Shown in pieces: positions 36,482-48,317 of a DNA stretch of 64,000 nucleotides (position 1 is its first letter; each line of letters begins with the position of its first letter). Made by a program: the position numbers and the translations under genes. Below the pieces are notes generated by a model, which saw only the letters and a list, made by a program, of their open reading frames with translations, made no database searches and had not been told where the DNA came from. The stretch is from Rostrohypoxylon terebratum. Lineage: Eukaryota; Ascomycota; Sordariomycetes; Xylariales; Hypoxylaceae. The DNA is taken from NCBI GenBank assembly GCA_022497145.1, contig MU385947.1:47159-111158 (forward strand), read 5' to 3'.

Positions 36482-39429
36482 TTATGCTTGCGCCCCAGCG
36501 AGGAAAAAATCAATTTCTTTCCCTTGCCCGATAGCGTGTTCGTTTTCGGCCAGCTGCTCCAACAGACTTAAAAATGGATCCTTTTCTTCGCCGTTCCCGC
36601 TCGTGCCCGTGCTGCCTGCCCCTGGGCTTGGAGCGTGGTTCTGGCGGTCGTCTACATTACCATTACCATTCCCGTGTCCATGAACGCCAATTCCCAAACC
36701 CACGTTAGCGCCGTGCCAAGGTGTAGGAGACGAGAACGTATTTGTCGGCACAGTCCCGAACATCGGATCATAACTTGCGACCCCAAGACTACTTTCGTTG
36801 TCGCCGCTCGGACTTGGAGTCGCGTAGTGGTACGACGGGGAGAAGGGCGCCGCATTCATCGTCTGCATCTGTTGGGATTGGTGTTCGGACACTGAGTCGA
36901 ATCCCGCGGCTGCTGCTGCTGCTGCCGCCGCAGCGTTAGCTTGGTCGTCTATAGATCCGCGTTTCTGTTGCGTCATGTGAGTGGTGTTTGTGCCTTGCGA
37001 AGAAAACGTATTAGAGCCCTGAAGCGTTGATTGTGGGCTTTGGGTGGCTGAGAATGAGAAGTGGCGAGAGTGGGCCGTGGGTGTAGGTAGGCCAGAAGAG
37101 AGGGGACCATTATGTGTCGTATTTACCGGAGTCAGACTCCTCAACTCCGATCGCCTCCGGCTAGCGATTTTCCGCTTTATATGAGACCGCTCCGAGTCTG
37201 CGTAGACGCGGGCTGCATAAAATTCGGGTCCGTTATATGAATCTGAAGCGAACTCTACGGTGGCATCTGATAATCTTAGATTCATGGCGTTGAATGTAAA
37301 CGGGAGACCACCTGGTCTGCCGATATTCGAATAGCGGTCAAAGAAGTCCTCAAGGGCCAAAGTCGGAGGGTACCGCATCGAGTTGTTTGCGAGACCTTTA
37401 ATTAATTCGGCGTGGGCATTGTAAATGTTTTGTAAGGTGTCGCGTTGAGGCAGAACACTTGCCCACGTGTAGCTAAGCTCGTCAAGTTGATGTAGTCCCC
37501 GGGATAAAAATTCGGACGAGGAAGAAAACACGCTCATATTTTCTCCTCCATGCTTAGTGTAGTGTGCTCCGTGAATGTGAACAGTGCCTGCGGTGCATAT
37601 ACAGTATCCGACGAAGGCGGGCCATTCGATAGAAGCCATTTGCTTGCCGAGTTCAACTAATTCGGCGATCGCATTGGCGTGTAGGAAGCATATGTTCGTT
37701 GCTTCTATTTGCCAAGATTGATGTTGGCTCGTTCCAGCAAGCTCTGCTAGATTAATTGGTAAAAAGGGTCTATATATGAGACAGTGAATCAAATGATATA
37801 CAAGTTTGCTGAGAACGAGGACGGTCGAATCGGGCTGTCCAAACAGGGTGTCTACACTCGAGAAGACATCGTCTGTTCCAGAAGCCCAAACGTCAAGGTC
37901 TTGTCGAATTTTTGATAATTCAGAGAGAGCATGCCAAGGGAAATGGGAGTCGCCCTTGACCCCACCAGCTGCTAAGTATCTATTGGTTGTTCCTAGAATC
38001 CGGCTGATATCGATGAGCATACCGCTGCTCCCTTGCGACTTTCTCCCACTACCTTGTATATGTTGAAGATTAGATCCGTTCTGAAAGAAATCGCCTTCGA
38101 CCGGCAAAGAGGTTGGGCCCGGAGACCAGCACGGTAGGCGCAAGAGAATCGTTCGATCGCTGATGATGCATGGGCGTTTTGAACCACAGGCCATGAACCT
38201 ATCGAGAAGGTAGCAGGTCCAGAACAATCGCCTCCTTATTTCACGTTCAACAGTTGTGATACGTGAGTGCAAGTCAACCTCTCGGTGTAACTCGAGGGCC
38301 ATGGCCATACCAATGGCAGTTGCTAGGTAAGTATTAGCCCATGGTCGTATGACATATTCTTAGAACTAAATCGATAACCATCTTGCAACATACTTAAAAG
38401 CATATAGGCCTTCTTCCCCTTGCCAGCAGCAGTGAAGGCGGTGACAAGGAGAAGAAGAGCTTGGAGTGCATCGATAGATGGTTCATCGGTATCAATCTCA
38501 TTCCTAGATCGAAAAGCGTATTCTTCGCTCAATTTAACCGCAGATTGATATCCGGTGGGATAAGCCGTGTATCTGTTATAATTTTAGTAACTTTCACTCG
38601 TGGACCGTGGTACACAGACCAACCTTGCAGCAACGGCGTAGATGGCGTGCATGAGATAACTAGGTAATTGGTCGAGCTGTAATCGTTGCCGGACTGACGA
38701 TTCATCGATGATGTGGTAAGGCTTTGCGTGGAAGCGGCTGAAGTAGGTATCAAGAAGCGCATCTATTTGGATGCTAGGAGTGGGAGGCTCGTTGGTGAAT
38801 GTAGGTGAGTATATCGCTGATTCTGCGGCAATCTCCGTTGTCTGAACATTATCTATGGTCGGCCGTTTCGACTTCGGTTCAGAGGCCTGTTCTGTAGCTA
38901 TAGGCCCAAGTGCTTCCTCTATCACAGCGTGTTGTGATTGTCCAGCAGTTGGCGAGGCATCAGATTGCCTGCGGTCTTTGAGCTGGGCTTCTAAACCGTC
39001 TACCCTCTTCAGCAGTGCTTCTAGCACATCTGTCTTAGGCCCTCGTTTTTTTGGCACCGCGTCTGTAAGCCATTAGCTCTGCCGTTTCAATCTAACTCGA
39101 AGGACTCCCTTCGCGAACAGAAAAACACCGGTCACGTACCATATACGCAAGGACATTGAAAAACTTGACAAGCCTCACAGGACGGGCGTAATCGGTTGCA
39201 CTTAATCTACATCAAGAAAGTCATGTGTTAGAGTCGTTCAACAAGAGCAGCCCAGGTAATTAGATCGCTATCGCCAGCTTAAGAGCCTTACTTTACGCTT
39301 CCGACATGATTTGCAATTCATTGCTTCTCGTGGTTCATTTCCCATACGGCGACTAGGTAATCGCTCGATGCCGATTTGGGGCCGCGACATGATGATGGGT
39401 TGAATCCCGGGGAGAGGTGCGACACTCAT
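36482..39429 (-). CDS. Zn2Cys6 transcription factor with fungal-specific middle domain
   Basis: Likely nuclear DNA-binding regulator. Five exons: 39429-39292, 39206-39140, 39062-38624, 38572-38394 and 38322-36482; phases agree and give about 887 aa. The zinc cluster spans the first intron and has spacing CX2CX6CX6CX2CX6C (CKSCRKRK, KCNRLRPSC, EAC…C), followed by a KKRGPK linker and a short coiled coil (VLEALLKRVDGLEAQL). The Fungal_trans-type middle region includes LDTYFSRFH, then AMALELHR and RRRLFWTCYLLDRF. The C-terminal ~250 residues are Ser/Gln/Asn/Gly-rich and include a ten-Ala run coded mainly by GCT/GCC/GCA/GCG. A conserved-looking DPFLSLLEQLAENE helix lies near the end. The target pathway is not evident from neighbours. 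An internal in-frame ATG (residue 14) is an alternative start. Confidence 0.9.
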
Positions 39430-39980
39430 CGTGATCCGATTCACCGTCGCAACGGTTTGCGGTGAGTAATTATGGACAAGGTGGATCCTGGATGTCCCCG
39501 TCTCGTTGAAAGATCTCTGGAGGACAAGAAATCGAAAGTGCCGTAGTCAAGTCGAACATACCCAATCTCTCTTTTCACTATTTCCTAGACTTCCTCTCTC
39601 TCTCTACTGGAATAGAGGACTATGGTGGATCGTCGATGGAATTCTCATCCTTTCTCTTGGCTTTTGTTGAATGCGTCGCCGGCTTCTCAGGTCAAGTGTC
39701 CAAGGTGGAACGACGAATGGCGCTACATGTGTAGGGTCATGTCAGTGTTGCTGCATATCGTATAATCGTATTGTACGGATACCTAGTGCAGGTACTGAGA
39801 CGCGCCCAATGACACAGCTATATTTCTAGAAATTGGAGACATTGCGAGACACGGCGGACCAGGACTAATAAAAGAATAGCGACAACGGCTTTAGGTCCGC
39901 GTAATGCAGGGAGATTTGTGGTCTGCAAGTATTAGTTCAGATGGGAAAAAGAATGGGTCGCGGTTCATGCGGAGAGGTGC

Positions 39981-40035
39981 TAGGATATAGCTGGGATATA
40001 CTACTGGGATATAGCTGGGATACTTCTGGTATATA
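39981..40035. repeat. Imperfect GGGATATAGCT repeat
   Basis: Three to four degenerate units of (G)GGATATAGCTG/ACTACT. It lies upstream of the Zn2Cys6 regulator gene. Confidence 0.6.
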
Positions 40036-40437
40036 GGGGGTGATGTAAGAAGGCAAGAAGATCCATGGCCAGTAGCAGACTTCTAGTAAAAGGTTGGGGT
40101 TTAGGGCGTGTTAACCCTGCCGAACATCCTAGGATATCCTCGCAAGATGCTGGAAGACGCCCAAAAGTTGAGAGTTCTCCGCAAAAGACCTGCTTCTAGC
40201 ATGGCCCTGTCCATAATCCACTCGGCTCGTGTCTGCCCTTGGATGTCCTTGCCAATGCGGGACCTGACGGGGCAACTGGGGAAAGTTGCAGGGGAGTCGA
40301 GAGGGTAACAAGAACAAGGATGTGTATTGGCTAACGAATTCGAATTCGGACCAAGAAGTCGGAAAGCCACCAGAATTTTGGGGGGGTGTCTAGTAGTCTA
40401 GTCTGAATGAGCCAACTGGGTACTTGCAGAAGTGGCC

Positions 40438-40460
40438 AGAGGTTAGAGGTTAGAGGTTAG
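40438..40460. repeat. GGTTAGA triple repeat
   Basis: Three perfect 7-mer units. Too short and too internal to be a telomere remnant (the fungal telomere unit is TTAGGG). Confidence 0.75.
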
Positions 40461-43400
40461 TTCCGGCTTATGCCGTAAAATGTTCATTCTTATAAGCTCT
40501 TAAGCTTAATACTGCGTACCTAGGTAGGTAGTGAGTGCCACTAAGATGCCACTCAGCTCGAGCCTAGAATGGTAGGTAGGTACGTAGCAAGGGGGAGTTG
40601 TAGAATGCATAGAATACCCAGCGGAGGATCGAACCTACTATGGCAATAGAAAGAATTGGAGGTGGTGATTATAAGGGGCAAAAGCCCACGGAGGAGGGGA
40701 GAACTCCAACTCTTCACCTTCTTCACAAAGTAGAACCACGTGCTAGGGATCCACGATGAACGGGACTCTTTAGTTGCGCACCAATGACCTGTTTTAATCC
40801 TTAATCCATTCCTTAATCCATCCTGACTAACACTTTCACCCTGGTATCCTGGTATCCTAAGCCGTAGAAGCGCCGACTCCACCGTTCTTAGAGGATTCTC
40901 TATGAGGTGGTTTTAAAGAGGTATTAAGCATCATCACGAGTTGTCAAGGTTGGGTACTGAATACCTTGTACGGTAGCTTGTGATGCTTGTGATCCCCAGC
41001 TGCCCCAGATCTATCCTAATGGATCTTATGCGATGGGGCGTTCCTAGCTTGCTAGGCGTTCCATCGGCATGTCACATTGGTAAATCTCTTTCGGCCGGAT
41101 GTCTAAACTGGGCTTCCTTAGGCGTCTTGTGGCTTGAATCAACCGGAATGGGTCTCAATTCAGGCGTATGTATGTTTTCTGAAGAATTTCTCTTTCCCTT
41201 CGGAGCTATCCAAATTTAGATATACCTCGGAACGTCAAGGAAAAAAAGATAAGTCTTCTTACCGGCTTGGCGTATACCATACTATTAGGCTTGAGAACTT
41301 GTGTATTCTAGACTGATCTTGAAAGACTTCAATTGTCTTCAGCCAGGTTTTACGCGGTTGCAGGGTCCCCAGCCTAATATGCGACCGAGATCATGACCGC
41401 CCACGGCGACGACGGAACCGTACTATGCAAACGCTGCTCTCGCCCGATATATGAAGTCGGTATCAGTAACGTAAAACTAGGCCGTGCACACCTTACAAGT
41501 GCTCGGGCAGTCTGCTGGGCATTTCAGAGATGATCCCTCGTAACTTAACTCCCATTGAGCATCTATCGAGAGACTTGTTTAGGTCCACACGGTTTTCTTA
41601 CGTTTATTAAGAACGTAGTTCCCTATCCCAAGAGCTTTCGGCTCTGAATGTAGACCCGAACACCAAAATTTTATCATTCCGTTACATCTCTGCTTCCGAG
41701 TAACACCGGTTGTCTAAAAAAGTTAATCAATAAATCTAGCTCGTCCGCTCAGTGCTGTATTGAAACTACGCCTCAATCCCGCTTTTTCTTTTTTTATAAA
41801 AAAAAAATCTCGAGCACCTAGACATCTAACCGCTATTCGTACACTTTTCTCGTCCTAGCGGTGAAAAGCCTAGAGAGTAAACGCGCGCGGCGCGAGGTAC
41901 TAGGAAACGACGAGCAAAGGCTGGCTGTCTGAAAACACCGCAACAACAGCGTCTATCAGGAATTAACGTGTTATGCTTATCGAAGTCATTAGTTTAATTT
42001 ATCCATGCTTCAGACAATCCAGGATCTCCGTACTTCAGAATTAGGTAGGCATAACCGGGAAATTCTTTTTTCATGACGTGAATTCGAGGCATCATCCCGG
42101 AGCCAACGGCGTTTGAAATGGCGAGACGTCAACCATTTTTTGTGTGGCTCCTAAATTGTCATGATCAGCAGACGTCTCATTGGTCTAATCGATATCAACG
42201 CCCTATTCAAGACGGATACCGACAGGATGGAAGAAGCAGTGTTAGCCGGCGGGGCCTTGTGTTCACGCATCCACATAGTATTAACTCTTGGGGACGTTTA
42301 ACAGCATGGGGAGTACCCGAGCAGATGGCCGTGGGTCGAGATATCAGATCCCTTTGGTGTTGCAGAGCCTTGCCGTAGACAAATGAGAGGACCGATCCAA
42401 CTTCGCGTCCTTCCTTTTCCGTACATACAAGGTTACCGAGGGAGCCTCGTACGATATCGAACCCAGCGCAGAGATCGACGTGCGGATTTTGCAACAATAA
42501 TCCATATTGAAGAATATGTAAATCTCGGTCGTGACAGAAGCACGTGTGAAACTAGATAGGAAATTTTTGTGCCTCTTTTGGATCTTTGGTACTCATCTCG
42601 GAAGAAGACACGGGTGTGTATTCCGAGCGAGGCCAAGCAGGGGTGAGAAGATGCCGTGAAAAGCCGGGTCAATGTTCGCCGGTAAAAGACCCGAGTTCCC
42701 CTCCATCTCTTTGTGGAATACCTAGGTATGTAAGTAGCAGCAATTTTTTATGAAGTTATGTAAATGAAAAGTTAAATATTGTTTTAACAGAATTATGTCT
42801 GCGCGACAGGACTATCCGCGATGCGGCTCCTCGCCCGAGATATGTTACTCTCAGTCTTCGGTCATGTCGGCCTAGGATGGTGACAGATCCGGACAACAGG
42901 ATAACCCTGTACCCGTCCTGTAAGTCTTAGCTTGCAATGTTGACATGTTACACTCGCGACATGACCAAAAGCGGTAGGATTTCGGATTTGATAGGCTTAT
43001 AGATAGATCATGGATTCGGGCTTGGGACGAATACTGTATGATTCCACGGTGAAGCTCTCCGCACTGGCCTCGATGTAGGCAACCTTTTCCGTAAGGCTGG
43101 CTGCATGTGGCTTTGTCTCGCGAAGTATTCGCCAGAACATGCCTGAATGTAGTACACATCCTAGGCTCCGACGTATTTCGTTATAACATGCAGATAATGT
43201 TAATAAATGATAGCCTGTCAAAACATCAACAAGTCTTCCACTACGTCTTCAAGGCTGTTTATCAGGTTATAGACCGATTCAGGTACCCGTGGTCTATATT
43301 AAATATACCTGATAATCACATCAGTTTATACTTATCAGCCCAGTCAAGCATCCACGACATACCTCTCTAGGCAATCTGCTTGACAAAAAGTACGAGGTGG

Positions 43401-44030
43401 CTTGTATAAGTCGTTGTGTAAGACGCCTCCAAACTCCACATCGTAGTTGACTGCTCACTTTCGGCAGCCGCCCGGGAATTGACCCGACCTATAGCGCAAG
43501 GTCACATTAACGAAAACCACCTCCCAAACTCTAACAAAACTCCGAGCCGTTCGACCTTGGTCGTACTGTATTATGACCTCAACATGCACATGCAGTCTAG
43601 GTAGTGCTTAGGCTCTGTGGGTTAACTCCGATGAAACAAATTGGGTAGTACAATCGGCTGTTGAGAGGGGGGTGTTGGAGCTTAACGGCGCCTCTGAGTA
43701 TGTGTGGCTGCATACATGCCTCTAGGCAGCACAGAAGGGCCCGTGGAGCCCCGAGATGTGCTAGGCGCTAACAATCTACCTCGTAGGTATTCTTCTAGTA
43801 GGCCTTGGGGCCCTGTGTGAACAATGGGGATAGATCAAGAAGTGAGCGAATGTGTACCGGGACTAAATCTTAAGCTGTTCAAATGTAAGATCCATTCTCA
43901 GTCAGAACCATCCAAACCAAAAACTCGTCTAATTATATCATAGATAAATTCCATATATCAAAGTCCAATACTATCACATATGTCGAAATCCAACTACTCT
44001 ACTCTGGGGGTATATGTATATGTGGCTCCT

Positions 44031-46286
44031 TTAAAACATTCCTTGGCCGCTGGCGAGCCGCACGAAGCTATATGGCACGTTCTGGCCGACGAGCAGCCTG
44101 AAGGTTTGAACAGTTGTGAATGCCGTTGTGTCTGCTACACCGTACGTGGCAAAGCCACTTTGCTCGGCGATCAGGCTCGGATCACCTTTCCTCGGTCCAT
44201 CGGCGAGGTCTAGGAAAACCTTGCGGATTTGTGTCGATAGGCCCCTTGAGCCCCCAAACACGCGCACAAGCATTCCGACAATATTGGACTTCTCAGGTCC
44301 TAGAGCAGAGATGATCACGAACGGGTTGGCCTTATCGTGTACCGTTCTTGCCCGTTGAAGGCTCTCTAAGTTATTGAAAGGTTGAACTTCGAGTCCACGT
44401 GCTAGATCGGGGGGTGTCTTGAATCCAACGGTGTATACCTTGCCGATACGAAGCGCTTTCAATGCATACATAGTCGACGCTGCGTCGTCAGCGTTGGTGG
44501 CTAGAACGAGCGCTGCACGGTCGACATAGGCAGATGGCGCTAGGTCGCGTGTTAGGGTGCTCACAAGGCCACGCCAATTTGCGTTATCGAAGATGAGCGA
44601 CGAGTTTAGGGGCAGCCCATTAGCATTGTGACCAAAGGATGTGTCACCTTTCCGATGAAAACTAGATGGAGTAGCAGGAGGAGCTGAAGGCGGCGGAGTC
44701 GACGAACAGGATCGGACAATAATGGTATCAACCATACCAATTGTGCGAGCTGCTTCGGTAATAGACAGGCCTGGTCCGTTGCTGAGACTTGCAAAGAAGG
44801 AACAGTTGTTCATGAGGCTTGACAGCGATACAGGTGGACTTAGATAAGCACCACCAAATGATTTCTGGTTGCATAGAGTCTCTATGAAGCCTGAATCTTT
44901 TGACTGCCTCTCCACAACGGAAAATTGGTGAGGTAGACCAAGTTCGTTGAAGCATTTTTCATAGAAAGGCGCATACGGTGTCGCGATACGAGAAAACGGA
45001 CTGCTGACCCCATAAATGCTCTTCTTCGGAAGTTGGCCAAGGGTTGACAAAGCTGCATTAATCTCAGCAGCGCTCAGCTGACCTGGTGCGGCAATGATCG
45101 GGAGGAGAGGATGGGTGATGGGTGTGAAGACTTTGTTTAGAGTCCTTGAAAATTGTCCAGTCTCCCCCATGTTGACCGCAGATAGAGGGGGCGAACCTGG
45201 ATACTCGGCACGAATTTTGGAACGGAAATATTCCAATTCAAAATTCTCGTTGGGGTCATTAATTATCGAGATCATTTTTATAATATCTGCATATTTCCGA
45301 GATTCAAGAAATATCGACTCCGCCTGAGATGAAGGCCATTTGAAAGTGCCAGAAAAATCGTGGAAAGCAGACATGATGCGACTGCTTCCGCGCTTCTCGT
45401 ATAACTTCCGACGAATATATTCGGGAAGCCAAAGCTCAACATCGATATATTCAACGCCCCACTGAATAGCCCGGAAAAGATATTCGTAGTACAAGTCGGG
45501 TTTGTCCATAGGAAATCTGCCATTTTCGCTTGTACATCTGGTGGTGAAAATAATAGGTAGCTCGGTCCTCTGGCGCAAGAGCATGACTTGCTCGCCAACA
45601 TAGCTTAGACTAGGTATCGGCGCGCAGCTACCGTCATGCAAAGGCTCCTTCAGGAGATCGACGCGTAATTCCACCGCATCAGCGCCGACGGTGAGAATAT
45701 CAAGGTTTGGAAGAGCAGCACGCACATCAGGAAATGTGGTTGAAATGAAATAGGTGCGCGGCTTTGACATGAGCGAATCATGGTGATTGATCTGACCGAG
45801 AGTAAAGGATATGAATCGAGCTAGGTCCCGACGTGAGAAAGACGTTCCGGGATACAGATATTCGTAATCGCATTGTGCAGAAATATATGTATCCGGAGGC
45901 ATTCCGAGATTGATGCTATGAGCGTTGATGGCAACCACAGCGTCCCTATTTCGGGTGGAAATATCGATTTTGGCACTCTCCAGCGAAATTCCAAGCACCA
46001 AATCTTGCTCAAGAGAAGTTATACCTTGGAAACTATCTGCCATTCGGTAAGGTTTCCCCAAGACGTCGGCAAAGACTGATACTATACTCTCTTGTCTGGG
46101 GCCATAAATGATGACGACCGTTCGAGTATCACCTTTTCGCAAGCCACTAGTGTCGCTTGTCCCGTTGGAGACTAACGACCGCGATGCTTGAGTTGCATCT
46201 GCTTCGGCGGACGACATGACTGCGCCATTACTGCCGGGAGAACGAGACGGCGTATGGGCCGGGTGAAGTTGTTGGACTGTCGTCAT
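44031..46286 (-). CDS. Quinate-repressor-like protein (QutR/QA-1S family, AROM-derived domains)
   Basis: Likely a regulator related to the repressor of quinate catabolism, derived from the last three domains of the AROM protein. Single exon, 751 aa, ATG at 46286; QutR/QA-1S are longer, about 920 aa as I recall. The N-terminal shikimate-kinase-like part (about 55-165) is short and has no Walker A GxxGxGKS/T. The type I dehydroquinase-like domain (about 178-395) keeps its usual active-site residues: His309 (AFHDFSG), Lys337 (DIIKMIS) and Arg381 (FSRTLN). The shikimate-dehydrogenase-like domain (about 423-751) is catalytically broken: the expected Lys of TIPLK is Ser487 and the expected Asp of NTDW is Asn570, and no GxGG nucleotide loop is seen. 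That combination supports a ligand-sensing regulator, not an enzyme. No other quinate genes are visible nearby. Confidence 0.88.
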   Translation of the reverse strand: MTTVQQLHPAHTPSRSPGSNGAVMSSAEADATQASRSLVSNGTSDTSGLRKGDTRTVVIIYGPRQESIVSVFADVLGKPYRMADSFQGITSLEQDLVLGISLESAKIDISTRNRDAVVAINAHSINLGMPPDTYISAQCDYEYLYPGTSFSRRDLARFISFTLGQINHHDSLMSKPRTYFISTTFPDVRAALPNLDILTVGADAVELRVDLLKEPLHDGSCAPIPSLSYVGEQVMLLRQRTELPIIFTTRCTSENGRFPMDKPDLYYEYLFRAIQWGVEYIDVELWLPEYIRRKLYEKRGSSRIMSAFHDFSGTFKWPSSQAESIFLESRKYADIIKMISIINDPNENFELEYFRSKIRAEYPGSPPLSAVNMGETGQFSRTLNKVFTPITHPLLPIIAAPGQLSAAEINAALSTLGQLPKKSIYGVSSPFSRIATPYAPFYEKCFNELGLPHQFSVVERQSKDSGFIETLCNQKSFGGAYLSPPVSLSSLMNNCSFFASLSNGPGLSITEAARTIGMVDTIIVRSCSSTPPPSAPPATPSSFHRKGDTSFGHNANGLPLNSSLIFDNANWRGLVSTLTRDLAPSAYVDRAALVLATNADDAASTMYALKALRIGKVYTVGFKTPPDLARGLEVQPFNNLESLQRARTVHDKANPFVIISALGPEKSNIVGMLVRVFGGSRGLSTQIRKVFLDLADGPRKGDPSLIAEQSGFATYGVADTTAFTTVQTFRLLVGQNVPYSFVRLASGQGMF

Positions 46287-46898
46287 TGTGCCCTAAAAGA
46301 CGACGACCAAAGCTCTAGGCTGAAGGAAGGTCTTGGAGGTCTTAAAGGCCTTGTGCCGATTCTATAAGACCTGATACTATATCGGAATTGTTTTCAGTGG
46401 TATGCTCTTCATTTGCAACACGTGTCTCGGGCTTTCGTTGGGTCAAAGAAGGGAAAATAACGACGGCGGCGCATCGGCGGCACATGTACAGTATGTGACT
46501 CTCACTGTTTTGCTTCGATATAGACTGCTTTCTTGGTCGATCAAGTCATGCGATCGTAGGTGATTATCGCGAAAGACATCTCGAGGTTCGGGCTAGTGGA
46601 TTTATACATGAAAGCTAGCTCATGGTCTCATGGTAGCAAAGTGTGGTATTAAATAGGTTGAAGCTTGGGCTTTGATGATAAAGTCGCAAAGTTGGAGACG
46701 ACGCTGCGCGTGCGACGACTAGCAACCTGGTCAAAATAGCCTCGGGAAAAATTACTCGGTGGTCCAAAGTAATTCTTCCGGCCACTCAAAGTCGAGTATT
46801 TGCAGCTGCAGCTCAGCGCGGGATCAATCGAGGCGAGAGCCTCATGGCCAGAAATAAACGAGAAAAGATAAGAAACGAGCGAAGGTCGACGATTCGAT

Positions 46899-47034
46899 GG
46901 ATAACTGGATAACTGGATAACTGCCCAGGTGTGTGTTAACTGCCAGGTGGGTAACTGCCCGTTAACCTTGAACGTACCAGGTAAAGTGCAAGGTAAAGTG
47001 CAAGGTAAAGTTACCCAAAGTTACCTAAAGTTAC
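46899..47034. repeat. Two adjacent short tandem repeat blocks
   Basis: GGATAACT x3 (46899-46923), then AAGGTAAAGTGC x2-3 grading into AAAGTTACC x3 (46979-47034). They lie in the shared upstream region of two divergent genes. Confidence 0.7.
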
Positions 47035-48235
47035 CAATATTTGGCCGAATTAACGGCCTAGAATTGGTGGGATTGGCCAAGACAACCTTGGAAACTCTGG
47101 GGGCTCCACGATTTAGCACCCCCGAGGATTTTACCCCGATACCCCTTGTCCCAGTAAGGTTTAGTGGGCTTTAGTGGGCTGCTATTTCTCCGCGAGGTAG
47201 GAGCAGAGGAAGCCTCGAACGCTGAAAGTTCTCACCTGGGCTGCCTGGGCAATCATCATCCAAGGAAGTCGTGATAAACAAGCAATTGCAAATCCCGTAT
47301 ATTGTGGGACTTCCATGGCTTCTTTTCTTTTCTTTCTCTTCTTCTCTTCTAGGGTCTATCGATACTATCCCAAGTTGGAATAAACTCAGATCTTATCTCA
47401 TACCTCTCTACCCTCCTGCCCTCTTGTGCGATGTCTTCGGTCGCATTATTTTCCATCACTCATCCATGTCCCACACCAACCTTTCCTTTCCCACTCTCTT
47501 TCCTCCCACTCTGTCCAGACTCCAGACTCCATACACCTACGGCAAGTATCCAGATTACAAACGCCTGAGACCCAGATCGCAATGAAATGGGGAGAAAAGA
47601 ATCATGGGGGGAAATGTGAAACATAACTGCTTCACTTTACATAGTATATACTTTCATGTCTCCGTTCTCAATGTTACGCGACGAACCCGAACAAGAGTAT
47701 ACCTACTATTACCTAGTGGCTGCCTACCTAAGGTACCTAGCTAGGCCTCATAAGGTACCTAGACTCCTAGAGCTTTCGCAATATACAATACAGCAACTGA
47801 GCTCAACCTTCGAAACAATTCATCACATACCCGACAACTATGTGTCAAGTGTATATTCATTTACATGAAATTCCAGCAAATACCTGTCCAAATACCTGTC
47901 AGGAAATGATGATTGGAAGATCTTGTCTATACTAAATTACATAAAATCACGTCTGCAGAACAAGACAAGCGTTGAATATGCAAGATACCAGGTATGTACC
48001 CAGAGAACGATGTCGCATCGCCGAACGGGGCACAAAGGGGTTCTAAGCACACCCCAGCAATTAACATCTGATCAGGACAGCTTAGTTGAGCTTAGTGGCA
48101 TCACAGATCGCCCACGATACCACTCCGGTAATAGATGCTCCTTTAGTAGAAGCGCGCTACATTTATCAACATGCTATATGTGCTGATGACAACAGAGGTC
48201 GTTTTCAGGATGAAAAGAAATTTATCATTCTCGAT

Positions 48236-48243
48236 TATATAAG
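48236..48243 (+). promoter_or_regulatory. TATA-like element of the GH43 gene
   Basis: TATATAAG lies about 80 bases before the GH43 start codon. Confidence 0.4.
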
Positions 48244-48317
48244 AAAGGTATCTCTTCAGCATAATGAGCACACAGTACGCGGTTTGATGGCCACTAAACA
48301 TGAGAAACTAACATACT

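Larger units (their letters stand above)
39430..44030. other. Intergenic between Zn2Cys6 and quinate-repressor-like genes
   Basis: 4.6 kb. A GGGATATAGCT-type repeat lies at 39981-40035, a GGTTAGA triple repeat at 40438-40460 and ACCTAGGTAGGTAG at 40518-40531. Protein-like but broken frames occur at 42160-42560. No intact gene recognised. Confidence 0.5.
46287..48317. other. Intergenic, divergent between repressor-like and GH43 genes
   Basis: Shared upstream region of about 2 kb. It holds a GGATAACT triple repeat (46899-46923), a GGTAAAGTGCA/AAAGTTACC repeat block (46979-47034), a doubled TTTAGTGGGC (47160-47180) and CCTAGGTA-type repeats (47727-47765). A TATA-like site lies at 48236-48243. 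Confidence 0.5.

Noticed and set aside
40438..40460. Internal telomere-like repeat
   Set aside because: The unit is GGTTAGA, only three copies, not TTAGGG, and there is no other subterminal feature.
44031..46286. Pentafunctional AROM enzyme
   Set aside because: The dehydroquinate-synthase and EPSP-synthase domains are absent, the kinase P-loop is absent and dehydrogenase catalytic residues are replaced; a QutR-like regulator fits better.
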